64,000 nt of DNA from Tepidanaerobacteraceae bacterium (GTDB lineage: Bacteria > Bacillota > Thermosediminibacteria > Thermosediminibacterales > Tepidanaerobacteraceae): assembly GCA_024655905.1 (NCBI GenBank), contig JANLFP010000006.1, forward strand, positions 62,310 to 126,309. Reading direction: 5' to 3'. A program made the translations under genes and the position numbers. How positions within the stretch are numbered: the stretch's first letter is position 1; every line of letters begins with the position of its first letter. The notes beneath the pieces are model-generated. The model searched no databases. It saw only the letters and a list, made by a program, of their open reading frames with translations, and was not told the DNA's origin. This document shows, in pieces, positions 1 through 9,381 of the stretch.

Positions 1-283
1 CGTGTGGGCCATGACTCGCACGATGGCAAACGAGCTTGGACAGTATAAAATCCGTGTGAATTCAATTACACCCGGCTATACTCTGACACAGGCTTCCATG
101 CAGTTAGCGGGGTCACCGGAGGACTTCAACAAGAACTACCAGCGCAATATCAACGATCGGTCGATTCAGCGCGGCATGATGCCTAATGATGTCGTGGGCA
201 CAGTTGTGTTCCTTGTCTCCGACGCGTCGGCTTTCATTACCGGTCAAAATATCAATGTTGATGGAGGATCAGTACATTACTAA
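1..283 (+). CDS. Short-chain dehydrogenase/reductase, C-terminal part (5' end outside window)
   Basis: About 93 codons of the C-terminal part of a classical short-chain dehydrogenase/reductase (SDR), an NAD(P)-dependent oxidoreductase of the Rossmann fold. The visible part has the alpha-F region (ELGQYKIRVNSITPGY, the typical RVN-I-PG motif after the active-site YxxxK), the substrate-loop region, and the C-terminal FLVSDASAFITGQNINVDGG signature that closes the family. The Rossmann glycine motif and catalytic Tyr/Lys lie upstream of base 1. The gene ends with TAA and is followed by a strong hairpin at 327-377. The substrate cannot be told; sugar alcohols or gluconate-type substrates are common in SDRs near ribose-type ABC importers, but that is only a guess. 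Confidence 0.9.
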   Translation, partial: VWAMTRTMANELGQYKIRVNSITPGYTLTQASMQLAGSPEDFNKNYQRNINDRSIQRGMMPNDVVGTVVFLVSDASAFITGQNINVDGGSVHY

Positions 284-326
284 AACAAGGCAATCCTTGT
301 TCCGTATGCTTGAAAGGCAGTGCAGT

Positions 327-377
327 AGCGCCCCCAAAATAGAGTAATGGTATATCTCAATTTATTTTGGGGGCGCT
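327..377. terminator. Hairpin terminator after the SDR gene
   Basis: A perfect 15-bp inverted repeat, arms 327-341 and 363-377 (AGCGCCCCCAAAATA and its complement), with a 21-nt loop. It lies about 40 bp after the SDR stop codon. The following sequence is only weakly T-rich (GTCTTGTGC), so efficiency on the plus strand is uncertain. The rest of 378-834 shows no gene I can support. Confidence 0.6.
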
Positions 378-834
378 GTCTTGTGCAGAAAATATAAAAT
401 GTTGTAAAATATACTCAGGCAAGGGTATATAAACGCCGAAAATGCTCAATATCCCAAACAAATCATGCTGGAGGATCGCTGTCCACAAAAGGAATATATT
501 TTACCGCTCAATAACCTGCTATCGTCTGGTATTATCCTGCACCGAAAAAATTGCCATAAGGATATTGAACAATCCCCAGGCAAATAGAATTCTGCATAAA
601 GACATGTTTTTACCTAGAATATGGATGCAGAAACCTGCGCAGGAGACATGGGAGTATAAAATAAATGGCTCCCAATATTCATAAATCATTCATGAGTAAC
701 GCTGCAAAATCGAATCATTTAATGCATAATCTCCAAAGTTAGGGGGGCGAGCCGATTTCTCAAGATTCATAGCTGCAGTTTGATCTGTGATAGTTTTTAT
801 CTTTCAAAAAAAGTAAAGGGAGGCATTACACAAT

Positions 835-1767
835 ATGGATTTTACTAAGGAACAGAATCAAAATGAAAAATCAAATGAAGAAGATACTCCATATCAGACT
901 AACATTGTGTATGTCCCCATGCATACGGGAGAACTCCTCGTTTATTATGCAGAAATCATTAACAGCACAATTTATGAATTTGCGCACTCCCATAATTGTT
1001 ATGAGATATATTATGTTCTGCGCGGCACCATTAAGATGAAAATATATGGCAATACAATTATCTTAAAGAAAAGGCAAATGATTCTTATTATGCCTAAAAT
1101 AGAACATGAGGTGAGTTATGAACCGTCTGAGGACAGTCAATTTTTTGTCATTACCTTTGAATTTTATCCGCGCACAGCCAAGGAAATAAAGGGATACAAT
1201 ATTCTGCTTGAACGTTTTGAGCTGGAGACATTGATACAAACCCTCAAGGTCCAGAATTTTTATACCTGCATGGATAAGTATAAATGCTATAAGATAGTTA
1301 AAGAAATAGAAAATGAGTTAAAAAGTAAAAATATAGGCTGGAATATGAAGGTGTTGAATCTTTATTTGCAATTTATTATTAATGCGTTGAGGAACATTTC
1401 AATTTCCTCACACTATCCCTACTACACCAGAGAGAATGTGAATTCAGCAATTGAAATCTCAAAATACATGCACAAGCATTTGCATGAAGACATTACTCTT
1501 GAAAAAGTCGCGGAGAGTCTTAACATGTCAACAAGAAATGTCAGCCGCCTTTTTAAAGAATACTTTGGTACAACGTTCGGCAAAGCATTGAATTGCTTTA
1601 GATTTAATTATGCTAAATTCTATATAAGCACCACCGATTATTCTGTAGAAGAGATTGCAAATCTTGTGGGTTTTAAGTCTGCCCGAACCCTGTTTAAAAT
1701 ATTTAAGGAAAATGAAGGATTAACCATATCACAATACCGCAGTAAAAAAAGGCATAATCCTATATAA
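835..1767 (+). CDS. AraC-family transcriptional regulator with N-terminal cupin domain
   Basis: A 310-residue AraC/XylS-type regulator. Residues about 35-110 form a cupin-like sensor (AHSHNCYEIYYVLRGTIKMKIYG, then IILKKRQMILIMPKIEHE), the usual effector-binding part of sugar-responsive members. Residues about 205-305 hold two helix-turn-helix motifs (ITLEKVAESLNMSTRNVSRLFKEYFG and the second one ending VGFKSARTLFKIFKENEG, which matches the AraC signature). A GGGAGG ribosome binding site lies about 12 nt before the ATG. It sits convergent to the sugar ABC importer at 1888-5958, so control of that importer or of the upstream SDR is a fair inference. No specific inducer can be named. Confidence 0.9.
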   Translation: MDFTKEQNQNEKSNEEDTPYQTNIVYVPMHTGELLVYYAEIINSTIYEFAHSHNCYEIYYVLRGTIKMKIYGNTIILKKRQMILIMPKIEHEVSYEPSEDSQFFVITFEFYPRTAKEIKGYNILLERFELETLIQTLKVQNFYTCMDKYKCYKIVKEIENELKSKNIGWNMKVLNLYLQFIINALRNISISSHYPYYTRENVNSAIEISKYMHKHLHEDITLEKVAESLNMSTRNVSRLFKEYFGTTFGKALNCFRFNYAKFYISTTDYSVEEIANLVGFKSARTLFKIFKENEGLTISQYRSKKRHNPI

Positions 1768-1795
1768 CAACATGATTAACAAAAATAAAAATGGA

Positions 1796-1819
1796 GTTGC
1801 CCCTTTTCACGGGGGCAAC
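1796..1819 (-). terminator. Rho-independent terminator of the sugar ABC operon
   Basis: GTTGCCCC at 1796-1803 pairs with GGGGCAAC at 1812-1819. Read on the minus strand the hairpin is followed by CCATTTTTATTTTTGTT, a good U-tract, about 70 bp beyond the stop of the binding-protein gene. It lies between two convergent genes and may also serve the AraC gene. Confidence 0.75.
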
Positions 1820-1887
1820 CTTATAAAATATACACTAAGCGATTTTATGTGCCGTGACCATTTTTGCAAAATCTGCTTTAGAGCTTA

Positions 1888-3270
1888 CTATTTTTCATTT
1901 GCATGTGCTGCGTTGTATTCATCAATTGTCGGCACTTCAAAGGGGATTGGCTTTGCAACATCCAAGTTTGGATCATAAAATTGGTCTACGTTTTCAGGAG
2001 TAATTATTTGGGCTGGAGTATAAGCGTTTGCAACCAAATTATTTACATCGCGGCCTTCCTCGAACATATCATGAATCAATTCTACAATCGTTGTGCCGTT
2101 AACAAGCGGGCTGTTGTATCCTGTCACCAAAAGCCTTCCCTGCTTGATGGCATCCATTGCTGCTTTTAGACCGTCAGCAGCGCATGCAACAACAATGTCT
2201 TTGCCCGGCACCATGTTATGGCTTTTGATTTCTGCCTCAACTCCGGGGAACATCGGGTCGGTTTCTACAAATAAAATGTCCATATCCGGATGTGCGGTAA
2301 GCAAATCAGTGGCTCCCTTTTGACCGCCCTGGGGATCGGGACTTCCGCCATTGCCATATCCTACCAGATTAATGCCCTTCTCGGAAAGATCAAGTTTCCC
2401 TTTATCTCTAAATTCAATCCATGCTTTATATCCCTCATACATGGCGTCATATTTCGATGGATAAGGATTGCCGGCTATCTCTGCGCTCTTGTGTAGGAAC
2501 CCTCCTATAAATCCACACGGTCTGCTCTCTGAATCTGCTGCCATACCGATCTGAGCAGCAACAACTCCCACTTTTAGAACTTTGCCTTTTTGATAGAACT
2601 TTTGAGCAATATATTCTCCCACCTGGAAACCGGGTGCATAACTGCCAGAGAGAATTGTCGTAATTACAGGAAAATCTTCCGGAGTTGGAGTAGGACCTGT
2701 AACTATGACAGGTATCCCAGCCTCTACAGCGTGTTTGATATCCTGCAAGCTTGAATTTATATGCACAGCATTAAGGACAATTACATCTACTTTCTTTGTT
2801 ATGAAAGTCTCCATATGGGTGCTTTGAGTTTGAACATTAAAGTTGGCGTTTTCATACAAAAGCTTATATCCATATTTTTTCGCCGTATCCCTCGCAGAAC
2901 CAATCATGTTCTCAAAGAATGTGCTACCCAGAGATGCCGCGCACCATCCAATTGTCACATCTTTTTTCTGTTTCACCGGAACTGCTTTGAAAATATTTGC
3001 CCTGCTATTCAGTTTGAGTGGTTGAATCCCGGACAGTGACAGATTGTCTTTCATGGAAAGCAGAGCTTCAAGAGCAGCTACGCCCGTCGGATTTTCTGTT
3101 TTGCCAGCTTCCTGACTCGTAGATTCGCTCTTGCTGGTGGCTCCTTCACTCGTGGCTTCATTCTTATTCTGTTCTGTCGCCTGTTTTGAACCACTGCTGC
3201 ATCCAACAATTAACGATGCAACCATGCAAACAACCAGAATGCACGCTAGAAGAAGTCGTAACCTTTTCAT
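1888..3270 (-). CDS. Sugar ABC transporter substrate-binding lipoprotein
   Basis: A 460-residue lipoprotein that captures the solute for the importer encoded upstream. It begins with a lipoprotein signal peptide (MKRLR, hydrophobic core, SLIVGC with lipidated Cys24), then a Ser/Thr/Glu-rich linker to about residue 60, then a type 1 periplasmic-binding fold of the RbsB/Peripla_BP_4 class (VTIGWCAASLGSTFFENMIGSA near 105; DVIVLNAVHINSS; AGIPVIVTGPTPTP; GYNSPLVNGTTIVELIHDMFEEG near 400). It is longer than ribose-binding proteins (about 300 aa) because of the linker and a larger second lobe. It is the last gene of the ATPase-permease-binding protein operon, 149 bp after the permease. The sugar is unknown. 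Confidence 0.92.
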   Translation of the reverse strand: MKRLRLLLACILVVCMVASLIVGCSSGSKQATEQNKNEATSEGATSKSESTSQEAGKTENPTGVAALEALLSMKDNLSLSGIQPLKLNSRANIFKAVPVKQKKDVTIGWCAASLGSTFFENMIGSARDTAKKYGYKLLYENANFNVQTQSTHMETFITKKVDVIVLNAVHINSSLQDIKHAVEAGIPVIVTGPTPTPEDFPVITTILSGSYAPGFQVGEYIAQKFYQKGKVLKVGVVAAQIGMAADSESRPCGFIGGFLHKSAEIAGNPYPSKYDAMYEGYKAWIEFRDKGKLDLSEKGINLVGYGNGGSPDPQGGQKGATDLLTAHPDMDILFVETDPMFPGVEAEIKSHNMVPGKDIVVACAADGLKAAMDAIKQGRLLVTGYNSPLVNGTTIVELIHDMFEEGRDVNNLVANAYTPAQIITPENVDQFYDPNLDVAKPIPFEVPTIDEYNAAHANEK

Positions 3271-3419
3271 CCTTTCTCTCCTCCTTAATATAAAATTTTA
3301 TTTTTTTTATTGTTAACCTCCCATATTATGGGAGTGTTAACTCATCTTTGCAAAACTGCCCAACTGCCTTCAGCACCTCTGAATATAATACTGTGTTGAG
3401 CATAGAAAATGAATATATA

Positions 3420-4460
3420 TTAGCCTGCCATACTTTTTGAGGTCATGCTCCGAAGCAAAACTGCCAATACTATAATCAAGCCTTTTACCATCATCTGCGG
3501 ATATACTGCAAGGCTCATGAGATTCATTATATTGCCTAATACCGCTATAACAAGAACGCCTATGACAGTATACCCTACAGTTCCTTCACCGCCGGTAAGG
3601 CTGCATCCGCCGATAACAACACCCGCTATTGAGCTGAGGTTGTAGTCAGAAGCGGTCGTTAGAGGAGTTGCGCTGCCTGCACGTGCAAGGATGATTATGC
3701 CTGCTATTCCGCTCAACAGGCCGCTTATGACATAAACCCAGAATTTATATCTTTTTACGTTTATCCCAGCCAAGTAAGCCGCCGTCTCATTGCTGCCAAT
3801 TGCAGTCACAAGCCGACCGAATGAGGTATATGACATGATAAAATAAAACACTATCACAACGACGGCAGCAAGAATAACAGGATAAGGAATTCCAAAAATC
3901 GGATCACATGCCTCTCCGAATTTTATAATTATGCTGCTCGAATGTTGGGTGAAGTCCAGCAATATTGGGGCACCATTTGTGAGTATAAACGCAACTCCCT
4001 GAATGCTGAACGATGTCGCAAGTGTAACGATAAAGGCGGGCATATTCAGATAAGATACCAGAAATCCGTTGATAGCACCAATTATTACACAGCACCCAAC
4101 CCCGATTGCGATAGCAGAAACTAACCCCAAGCCTGTATCATAACCCCAATCTTTCAAGGGAATTGCAGCCATGATACTGCCTATTGCCGCTATTGAGCTT
4201 ACCGAAAGATCAATTCCTCCTGTCAGCATAACCGTTAACATTCCTATAGAAATTATCATATAAGTGCTTTGCTGTCTCAGGAGGTTGAAAACATTGCCCT
4301 TTGTCAAAAACAGGGGGGAAATAATTGTAGAAACTATGCACAAGACAATGAGTATGAACGAAGCATTATGCCGCATCAAAATAGATCCTATGCTCCGATT
4401 TTGTATGCCAATAACTGCTTTTTGCCTTTCACCAGATTTGTTTTCAGTTTTTGATTGCAT
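3420..4460 (-). CDS. Sugar ABC transporter permease, RbsC-like
   Basis: A 346-residue polytopic membrane protein of the BPD_transp_2 family, the permease of ribose/xylose/galactofuranose-type importers. About ten hydrophobic segments run from residue 30 to the end. The family motif GGIDLSVSSIAAIGSIMAA is seen near residue 80, and GSNETAAYLAGINVKRYK, the coupling-helix region that contacts the ATPase, near 215. The start overlaps the end of the ATPase gene by 17 bp, so the two are translationally coupled. Length and topology are normal for the family. Substrate unknown. Confidence 0.92.
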   Translation of the reverse strand: MQSKTENKSGERQKAVIGIQNRSIGSILMRHNASFILIVLCIVSTIISPLFLTKGNVFNLLRQQSTYMIISIGMLTVMLTGGIDLSVSSIAAIGSIMAAIPLKDWGYDTGLGLVSAIAIGVGCCVIIGAINGFLVSYLNMPAFIVTLATSFSIQGVAFILTNGAPILLDFTQHSSSIIIKFGEACDPIFGIPYPVILAAVVVIVFYFIMSYTSFGRLVTAIGSNETAAYLAGINVKRYKFWVYVISGLLSGIAGIIILARAGSATPLTTASDYNLSSIAGVVIGGCSLTGGEGTVGYTVIGVLVIAVLGNIMNLMSLAVYPQMMVKGLIIVLAVLLRSMTSKSMAG

Positions 4461-5958
4461 GATCGTTTACCCCCATCGAATATTTTATTAGATTCAATTC
4501 GGTTAATTCATTTTTCTGCAGTTCACCAACACTGCGACCTTCCCTTATAACTACTGCTCTATCACACATGCCAATTATTTCCGTCATTTCCGAGGAGATC
4601 ATAATCACAGCACATTTCTTTTCTACCATGGAATTTATTATCTTAAAGATCTCTATCTTTGCTCCAACATCCACACCTCTGGTTGGTTCATCTAAAATCA
4701 ATACTTTGCACTTTGAGGCCAGCAATTTTGCGATAGCTACTTTTTGCTGATTTCCTCCCGATAAACTTGCGACTCTATTAAAGAGAGAAGCTGTTTTAAC
4801 AGCCAATTCCTTAGAAAGATTGGAAGCAATCTGGTATTCCTGTTTTTTATTTATCCAGCCTAATTTGCAAAACATTTTGAGGCATGACAATGTAATATTG
4901 TGCAAAATTGGCATCCGCAATAAAACACCTTGTGTCTTGCGATTTTCTGGCAAAAGTCCTATTCCCAACCTGTATGCATGTTCGGGGGATTTAATTTTAA
5001 TTTCTCTGCCATATAAAGTTACCTTGCCATCATCGAGTTTGTCCACGCCAAAGATAGCTCTCATGGCTTCCGTGCGCCCAGCGCCTACAAGGCCACTTAA
5101 ACCAAGCACTTCCCCTTCGCGCACATTAAATGATATGTCTTTTACAGCCCTACCCGAACGGATGTGTTCGACGCTCAAGACTACTTCACCTATATTTGAT
5201 TTCCTCGGTGGGAAATAATCGCTGAGTTCTCTGCCTATCATCAAATTGACAAGTTGATGAGCATCGATAGAGGAGGTTTCTAATGTTTTTACAAATTTCC
5301 CATCTTTTAAAACCGTAATTCTGTCTGTTATTCTAAAGATCTCATCGAGACGGTGAGATACATAAATAATGGCCACATCCTTGCTTTTAAGGTTTTGCAG
5401 CAAAGCAAAAAGTCGCTCCACTTCTTTTGTTGTTAAAACGGCGGTCGGTTCATCGAGAACTAAAACCGATGCATTTCTCGTCAATGCCTTGCATATTTCA
5501 ATAACTTGTTGATATGCTACACTCAAATCCATTACCCGTGCATTGACGTCAATAAACCCAAATCCAAGTTCTTCTAAAAAAGCTTTCGCTCTTTGCTTTA
5601 TATCTTTCCAATTAATGAAACCGTTGTATGCTCTCACCTCATCAATAAATATGTTTTCCGCCACTGATATATGCGGAAACAGCGCAAACTCCTGATAAAT
5701 AACTGAAATACCATGCTTTATGCCATCATCAGGCTTGGTTATGTTTACTTTCTCGCCCCTTATTTTAATTTCACCTTGATCCGGTTGAAGTGCACCCGAT
5801 AAAATACGAATGAGCGTTGATTTTCCTGCGCCATTTTCACCTACTAAAGCATGTATTTCTCCCGGTTTTACAGAAAAACTTACATCATGAAGTGCCACAA
5901 CGCCTTCAAAGCTTTTATAAATGTGGTTCATTTCTACTTGGTATTCAATTTCCGGCAC
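4444..5958 (-). CDS. Sugar ABC transporter ATP-binding protein, RbsA-like (two ABC domains)
   Basis: A double-ATPase subunit of about 504 residues that powers the importer. The first half has Walker A GENGAGKST, an ABC signature replaced by LSVAYQQVIEICKAL as is usual for RbsA proteins, and Walker B VLVLDEPTAVL. The second half has the degenerate P-loop GLVGAGRTE, the signature LSGGNQQKVAIAKLLAS and LILDEPTRGVDVGAK. I place the start at the GTG at 5958, because AAAGGGGGA lies about 10 nt before it, whereas the in-frame ATG at 5982 has no ribosome binding site. First gene of the importer operon. Confidence 0.93.
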   Translation of the reverse strand: MPEIEYQVEMNHIYKSFEGVVALHDVSFSVKPGEIHALVGENGAGKSTLIRILSGALQPDQGEIKIRGEKVNITKPDDGIKHGISVIYQEFALFPHISVAENIFIDEVRAYNGFINWKDIKQRAKAFLEELGFGFIDVNARVMDLSVAYQQVIEICKALTRNASVLVLDEPTAVLTTKEVERLFALLQNLKSKDVAIIYVSHRLDEIFRITDRITVLKDGKFVKTLETSSIDAHQLVNLMIGRELSDYFPPRKSNIGEVVLSVEHIRSGRAVKDISFNVREGEVLGLSGLVGAGRTEAMRAIFGVDKLDDGKVTLYGREIKIKSPEHAYRLGIGLLPENRKTQGVLLRMPILHNITLSCLKMFCKLGWINKKQEYQIASNLSKELAVKTASLFNRVASLSGGNQQKVAIAKLLASKCKVLILDEPTRGVDVGAKIEIFKIINSMVEKKCAVIMISSEMTEIIGMCDRAVVIREGRSVGELQKNELTELNLIKYSMGVNDHAIKN

Positions 5959-6214
5959 AATATTTTTTCCCCCTTTTAGCATAGTTTTAGAATTGCTGAA
6001 TAATATATTGCATTTTTCAAAATTCTAATTTATTATAATAATTAAACTCGTTTACAACTTCGCTCATAAGCCGGGTAGACAAATGCTTCTGTTTGGACAG
6101 GAAAATCAAGTCGTCGCTTTAAAAATAATATATTGCTATATTTAAAAACGGTCTAATTTTTATGACTTGACTGTTTTTTATTATATATTACGTAATTATA
6201 ATTTATCAATGTAT

Positions 6215-6250
6215 AAAAAGGACAATTCATATTATCGAATTGTCCTTTTT
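6215..6250. terminator. 14-bp perfect inverted repeat in a divergent promoter region
   Basis: AAAAAGGACAATTC at 6215-6228 and its exact complement at 6237-6250 with an 8-nt loop. It ends in TTTTT on the plus strand and on the minus strand, so it has the form of a bidirectional terminator, yet it lies between divergently transcribed genes (ABC operon to the left, DUF1638 gene to the right). It could be a leader attenuator or a remnant. The rest of 5983-6408 is AT-rich and holds no gene that I can see. Confidence 0.5.
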
Positions 6251-6408
6251 AAATGTTGGTGTATTATTAGACATTTTCAGCAACTTATAAAGTCGAAATA
6301 GCTATAAAGTGTATAAAAAAGGCTGCATCAGCTCATCCAAAGATATTTCTTGAATTATTCATCTGCTATTGTATAATAGTATTACAAACTCAGCGAGGAT
6401 GTGAAACC

Positions 6409-7098
6409 ATGAAAAATATCATCATCGCCTGCCGGACGCTTTACGATGAACTGAATCTGGCGATCAGCAACACGAATTGCGAATACCCGGTCATATGGGT
6501 GGATTCGGAATACCACAGCGACCCCAATCGTCTGAGGTCAAAGCTTCAGCAGGAAATAGACGCCCAGGACGGATTTGACAACATATTGCTTGCATACGGA
6601 TTTTGCGGCAATGCCATATTGGATTTGAAGGCTTCTACGGCAAACCTGATTTTCCCGAAAACCGACGACTGCATATCCATGCTCCTTTCGAGGCCTAAAG
6701 AAAAATTCGAACGCATGAAGGCGACATATTTCCTCACTAAGGGTTGGATAGAAAGCTCCAAAAGCATTATGAAGGAATACCTGAATGCGGTAAGCCGATA
6801 TGGCGAAAAAAGGACGCGGAGAATATTTCAAATCATGCTTAAACACTACAATAAACTAATGCTAATAGACACCGGGGCATATAACGTCGAAGACTACCGC
6901 GAAGAGGCATGCAAAATCTCAAAAATAGCAGACCTTGAAGTATTTACGGGAAAAGGCGGCATCTGGATGCTGGAAAAACTCGTCGCAGGGCCATATGACG
7001 ACGATTTCATCATTATCGAAAAAGGCAATTCTGTAAATGTGACAGATTTGGGGTATGTATACGACGACAAGCTTTTTCAAAACCCCACCGCAATATAG
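6409..7098 (+). CDS. DUF1638 domain protein
   Basis: A 229-residue protein that matches DUF1638: N-terminal IIIACRTLYDELNLAI, then the glycine/cysteine-containing YGFCGNAILDL and the FPKTDDCISMLLSR segment typical of the family. The C-terminal third has LEVFTGKGGIWMLEKLVAGPYDDDFIII. DUF1638 genes are commonly found beside corrinoid-dependent methyltransferase genes, and here it converges on such a pair (7288-9141). No catalytic function is established; a role in the methyl-transfer system is inferred from neighbours only. Start is the ATG with a GAGGATG ribosome binding site a few bases upstream. Confidence 0.85.
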   Translation: MKNIIIACRTLYDELNLAISNTNCEYPVIWVDSEYHSDPNRLRSKLQQEIDAQDGFDNILLAYGFCGNAILDLKASTANLIFPKTDDCISMLLSRPKEKFERMKATYFLTKGWIESSKSIMKEYLNAVSRYGEKRTRRIFQIMLKHYNKLMLIDTGAYNVEDYREEACKISKIADLEVFTGKGGIWMLEKLVAGPYDDDFIIIEKGNSVNVTDLGYVYDDKLFQNPTAI

Positions 7099-7242
7099 CT
7101 AATCTGAAAACAGATTTTTGTTCATCTGAAAAGGAGTATCGCGAAGCAAAAAGGGCGTCTACTTATGGAGGAATTGCAGATTCAGAATTTGCTGCATGCC
7201 GAGAGCGTTATTTCGGGATAGTGATGCAATATTAAAAATGTA

Positions 7243-7280
7243 TGGCACCGGACAAAGCGGACCGGTGCCAAGTCTTTTTA
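7243..7280. terminator. Bidirectional terminator between convergent genes
   Basis: TGGCACCGG at 7243-7251 pairs with CCGGTGCCA at 7262-7270. It is followed on the plus strand by AGTCTTTTTA and on the minus strand by TACATTTTTAAT. It sits between the end of the DUF1638 gene and the end of the methyltransferase gene, as expected for a shared terminator. Confidence 0.75.
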
Positions 7281-7287
7281 TAAGTAT

Positions 7288-8508
7288 TTATCCGTATTTT
7301 TCTACCGCCTCGATGATGGCGCTTATGTTTTCAAGCGGCGTGCCAGCAGGAGCGGTGCTAACACCTGGCGCCAGTATGAAGCCTCCTCCAGGCTTTACCT
7401 CATCCAGTAATTTTTTGATATATTCCTGTATTTCTGCCGGAGTTCCACCAGTCACCAGGCCCATTGGAAGTCCTCCCATAACGCATGTATGGCCTTGCAA
7501 CAGCTTTTTTGCTTTGATTATGTCGGTTTTTTCAAAATATGCTATACCCCATCCTCTGGGAAGTTCCAGTATTGTTTGCAAATGAGCCTCATGCTGTCCC
7601 TCGAAGAATATGAACGACTTGATTCCCTCATCCAAAAGTCTGAGGATGACCTTCTTTAAGTATGGCCAATAAAATTCATTGTAAAGTTTGGGCGATAAGT
7701 ATTCATTCAAATGAAGCGGGAAAAATGCATATTTTGCCCCTATCATTTTGGACGTCAGAGCATAGTTTATAACAGGCTCCACCAGTGCTTCAGTGGCTTT
7801 TTTCACTTTTTCAGGATACCTGCGCAAATCCAGCACAACTGTTTCAATTCCCCTTAAAAAGTCGCCAATAATATCAAGCGGCGCGTATCCCCACCCCAAT
7901 GCGATGGCCGGAAAGCCCAACTGAGCTGAAATCCTGCCGACTTCAGCAACAAAATCGCCGCCTTTTTTAATTTCAATGCCTAACCTCACCATAGCCGCCA
8001 TTGACTGTCTGGGGGTTGCCAGATTTCGACAAACTCTTTTTAATATGGTATCTGAAATAAAGCCTATTGGGTCCTCAATCAATTTGTCGTATTCATCAGC
8101 TTCCATAAATGTGCCGCCGATGAATTGAGGCGAGGCATTTTCCTCGATTTCCCGTCCTGGATATCTATAATATTTGTCCTGCAATATATCGTGCATTGGA
8201 CCAGTGATCATTCCCAGACTAACTGACAAATCGGGAAATTCCGAAAATGCAATGCTGAAAATCCTTCCCTCCAGCCCTGCAAGTCCAGCCATTGAAAAAT
8301 CAAAAGGAAAATCTTTAATGAATTTTTCAATTGCTTTTATAGCTTTTTCATAATCATAATTAAACTCGTACTGCGTTATGCCTGAATATGCGGGAATAAT
8401 ATCCCCGGAAACCCCCCACAACGGCACTCTATCCGGTTCTTCAAGGTTAGCTGCTGCTTCAAAGCGCGCAAGGCGTTCCTCGGCAAGCTCTTTCGGACTC
8501 TTTGCCAT
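7288..8508 (-). CDS. Uroporphyrinogen decarboxylase-fold corrinoid methyltransferase
   Basis: A 406-residue protein of the UroD/MtaA-CmuA superfamily, which moves methyl groups between a corrinoid protein and thiol acceptors or between methylated substrates and corrinoid. Seen: N-terminal RLARFEAAANLEEPDRVPLWGV (a common opening in this family), GGDFVAEVGR and the C-terminal half with FIFFEGQHEAH and TCVMGGLPMGLVTGGTP, where a His and the Cys of TCVMGG are candidate zinc ligands. It lacks the heme-pathway gene context of true HemE. The corrinoid protein gene lies 6 bp upstream, so the two form a methyltransferase/corrinoid operon. Whether it demethylates a substrate or methylates a thiol is not decidable from sequence. 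Confidence 0.87.
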   Translation of the reverse strand: MAKSPKELAEERLARFEAAANLEEPDRVPLWGVSGDIIPAYSGITQYEFNYDYEKAIKAIEKFIKDFPFDFSMAGLAGLEGRIFSIAFSEFPDLSVSLGMITGPMHDILQDKYYRYPGREIEENASPQFIGGTFMEADEYDKLIEDPIGFISDTILKRVCRNLATPRQSMAAMVRLGIEIKKGGDFVAEVGRISAQLGFPAIALGWGYAPLDIIGDFLRGIETVVLDLRRYPEKVKKATEALVEPVINYALTSKMIGAKYAFFPLHLNEYLSPKLYNEFYWPYLKKVILRLLDEGIKSFIFFEGQHEAHLQTILELPRGWGIAYFEKTDIIKAKKLLQGHTCVMGGLPMGLVTGGTPAEIQEYIKKLLDEVKPGGGFILAPGVSTAPAGTPLENISAIIEAVEKYG

Positions 8509-8514
8509 CTTTTA

Positions 8515-9141
8515 TCACCCCTCCACTCCCATTAATTGCTTGCAAAGCCTTACTCCTTTTGCCGCATCATCCGCCCAGGCATCGGCTCCCGCAAATTGTT
8601 TTACCTCTTCATCCACTCTGCCTCCGCCTATTATTATTTTTGCATCCGTTATTCCTGCTGCCTTCAATGCTTCTACCGTTTTTTTCATCGGGCTTAAACC
8701 GGCAGTTATCAGGCATGACATGCCAATTATGTCGGGGTTATGGGCTTTTGCCGCTTCCACAAATTTTTCTGCCGGTGTATCAACGCCTATGTCCACCACT
8801 TCAAAGCCAGCCGCTTCTACAAATGCCTTGAATATATCCTTTCCTATATTGTGGATGTCATCTTTAACGGTGCCAAGGACGATTTTGCCCAGCTTCTTAG
8901 TATCCCCTTTAATCAGAGGCAGGGTAAATTTCATTATGCCTCCAAAGATTTCTCCTCCGAGTATGAGCTCAGAAAGAAAATATTCTCCTTTTTCAAATTT
9001 GTCCCCTATTACACCCATCGCGTTTCTGCAAACCTCGAGCAGCTTTTGTGGATCACCGCCGTTTTCCAGATAAGCTTTTGCCATATTTATTGATTCTTCT
9101 TCTTCCATATCCACTATTTTGTTAAAAAGTTCATCAAGCAC
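8515..9141 (-). CDS. Corrinoid (B12-binding) methyl-carrier protein
   Basis: About 208 residues. The N-terminal helical cap (to about residue 80, with ELILGGEIFGGIMKFTLPLI) and the C-terminal B12-binding Rossmann domain match MtaC/MtbC-type corrinoid proteins. The cobalt-ligand motif DxHxxG is present as DDIHNIGKDI, the axial His being about residue 97, and the SCLITAGL and GGGRV elements that line the cobamide follow. I choose the GTG at 9141, which is preceded by AAAGGGGGAAG; the longer in-frame ATG at 9210 has no ribosome binding site. First gene of the operon with the UroD-like methyltransferase. Confidence 0.92.
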   Translation of the reverse strand: MLDELFNKIVDMEEEESINMAKAYLENGGDPQKLLEVCRNAMGVIGDKFEKGEYFLSELILGGEIFGGIMKFTLPLIKGDTKKLGKIVLGTVKDDIHNIGKDIFKAFVEAAGFEVVDIGVDTPAEKFVEAAKAHNPDIIGMSCLITAGLSPMKKTVEALKAAGITDAKIIIGGGRVDEEVKQFAGADAWADDAAKGVRLCKQLMGVEG

Positions 9142-9381
9142 TTTATCTTCCCCCTTTTTTAAATTGTTGAAATTCCGATAATAAAGGAGAATATTGAATC
9201 TTAACGCCACCCCCTTATATCAAGAAATAGTTGTATATACATGTTTCAATTTTAGTATAGCTTTATCTGACTGAATTGTCAAGTGTTTTTGAATATATTA
9301 TCGCAATTTGCTAATTAAAATTGTTTTTCCTGTATGATTTTTCAATTATCTCTGTCTAAAAAATGGCGTCTCTGCAAAATA

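Noticed and set aside
442-684. 80-codon open frame on the plus strand
   Set aside because: No ribosome binding site, no family pattern, unlikely composition; treated as non-coding.
5958-5982. ATG at 5982 as start of the sugar ABC ATPase
   Set aside because: The GTG at 5958 has a clear AAAGGGGGA before it and the ATG has none.
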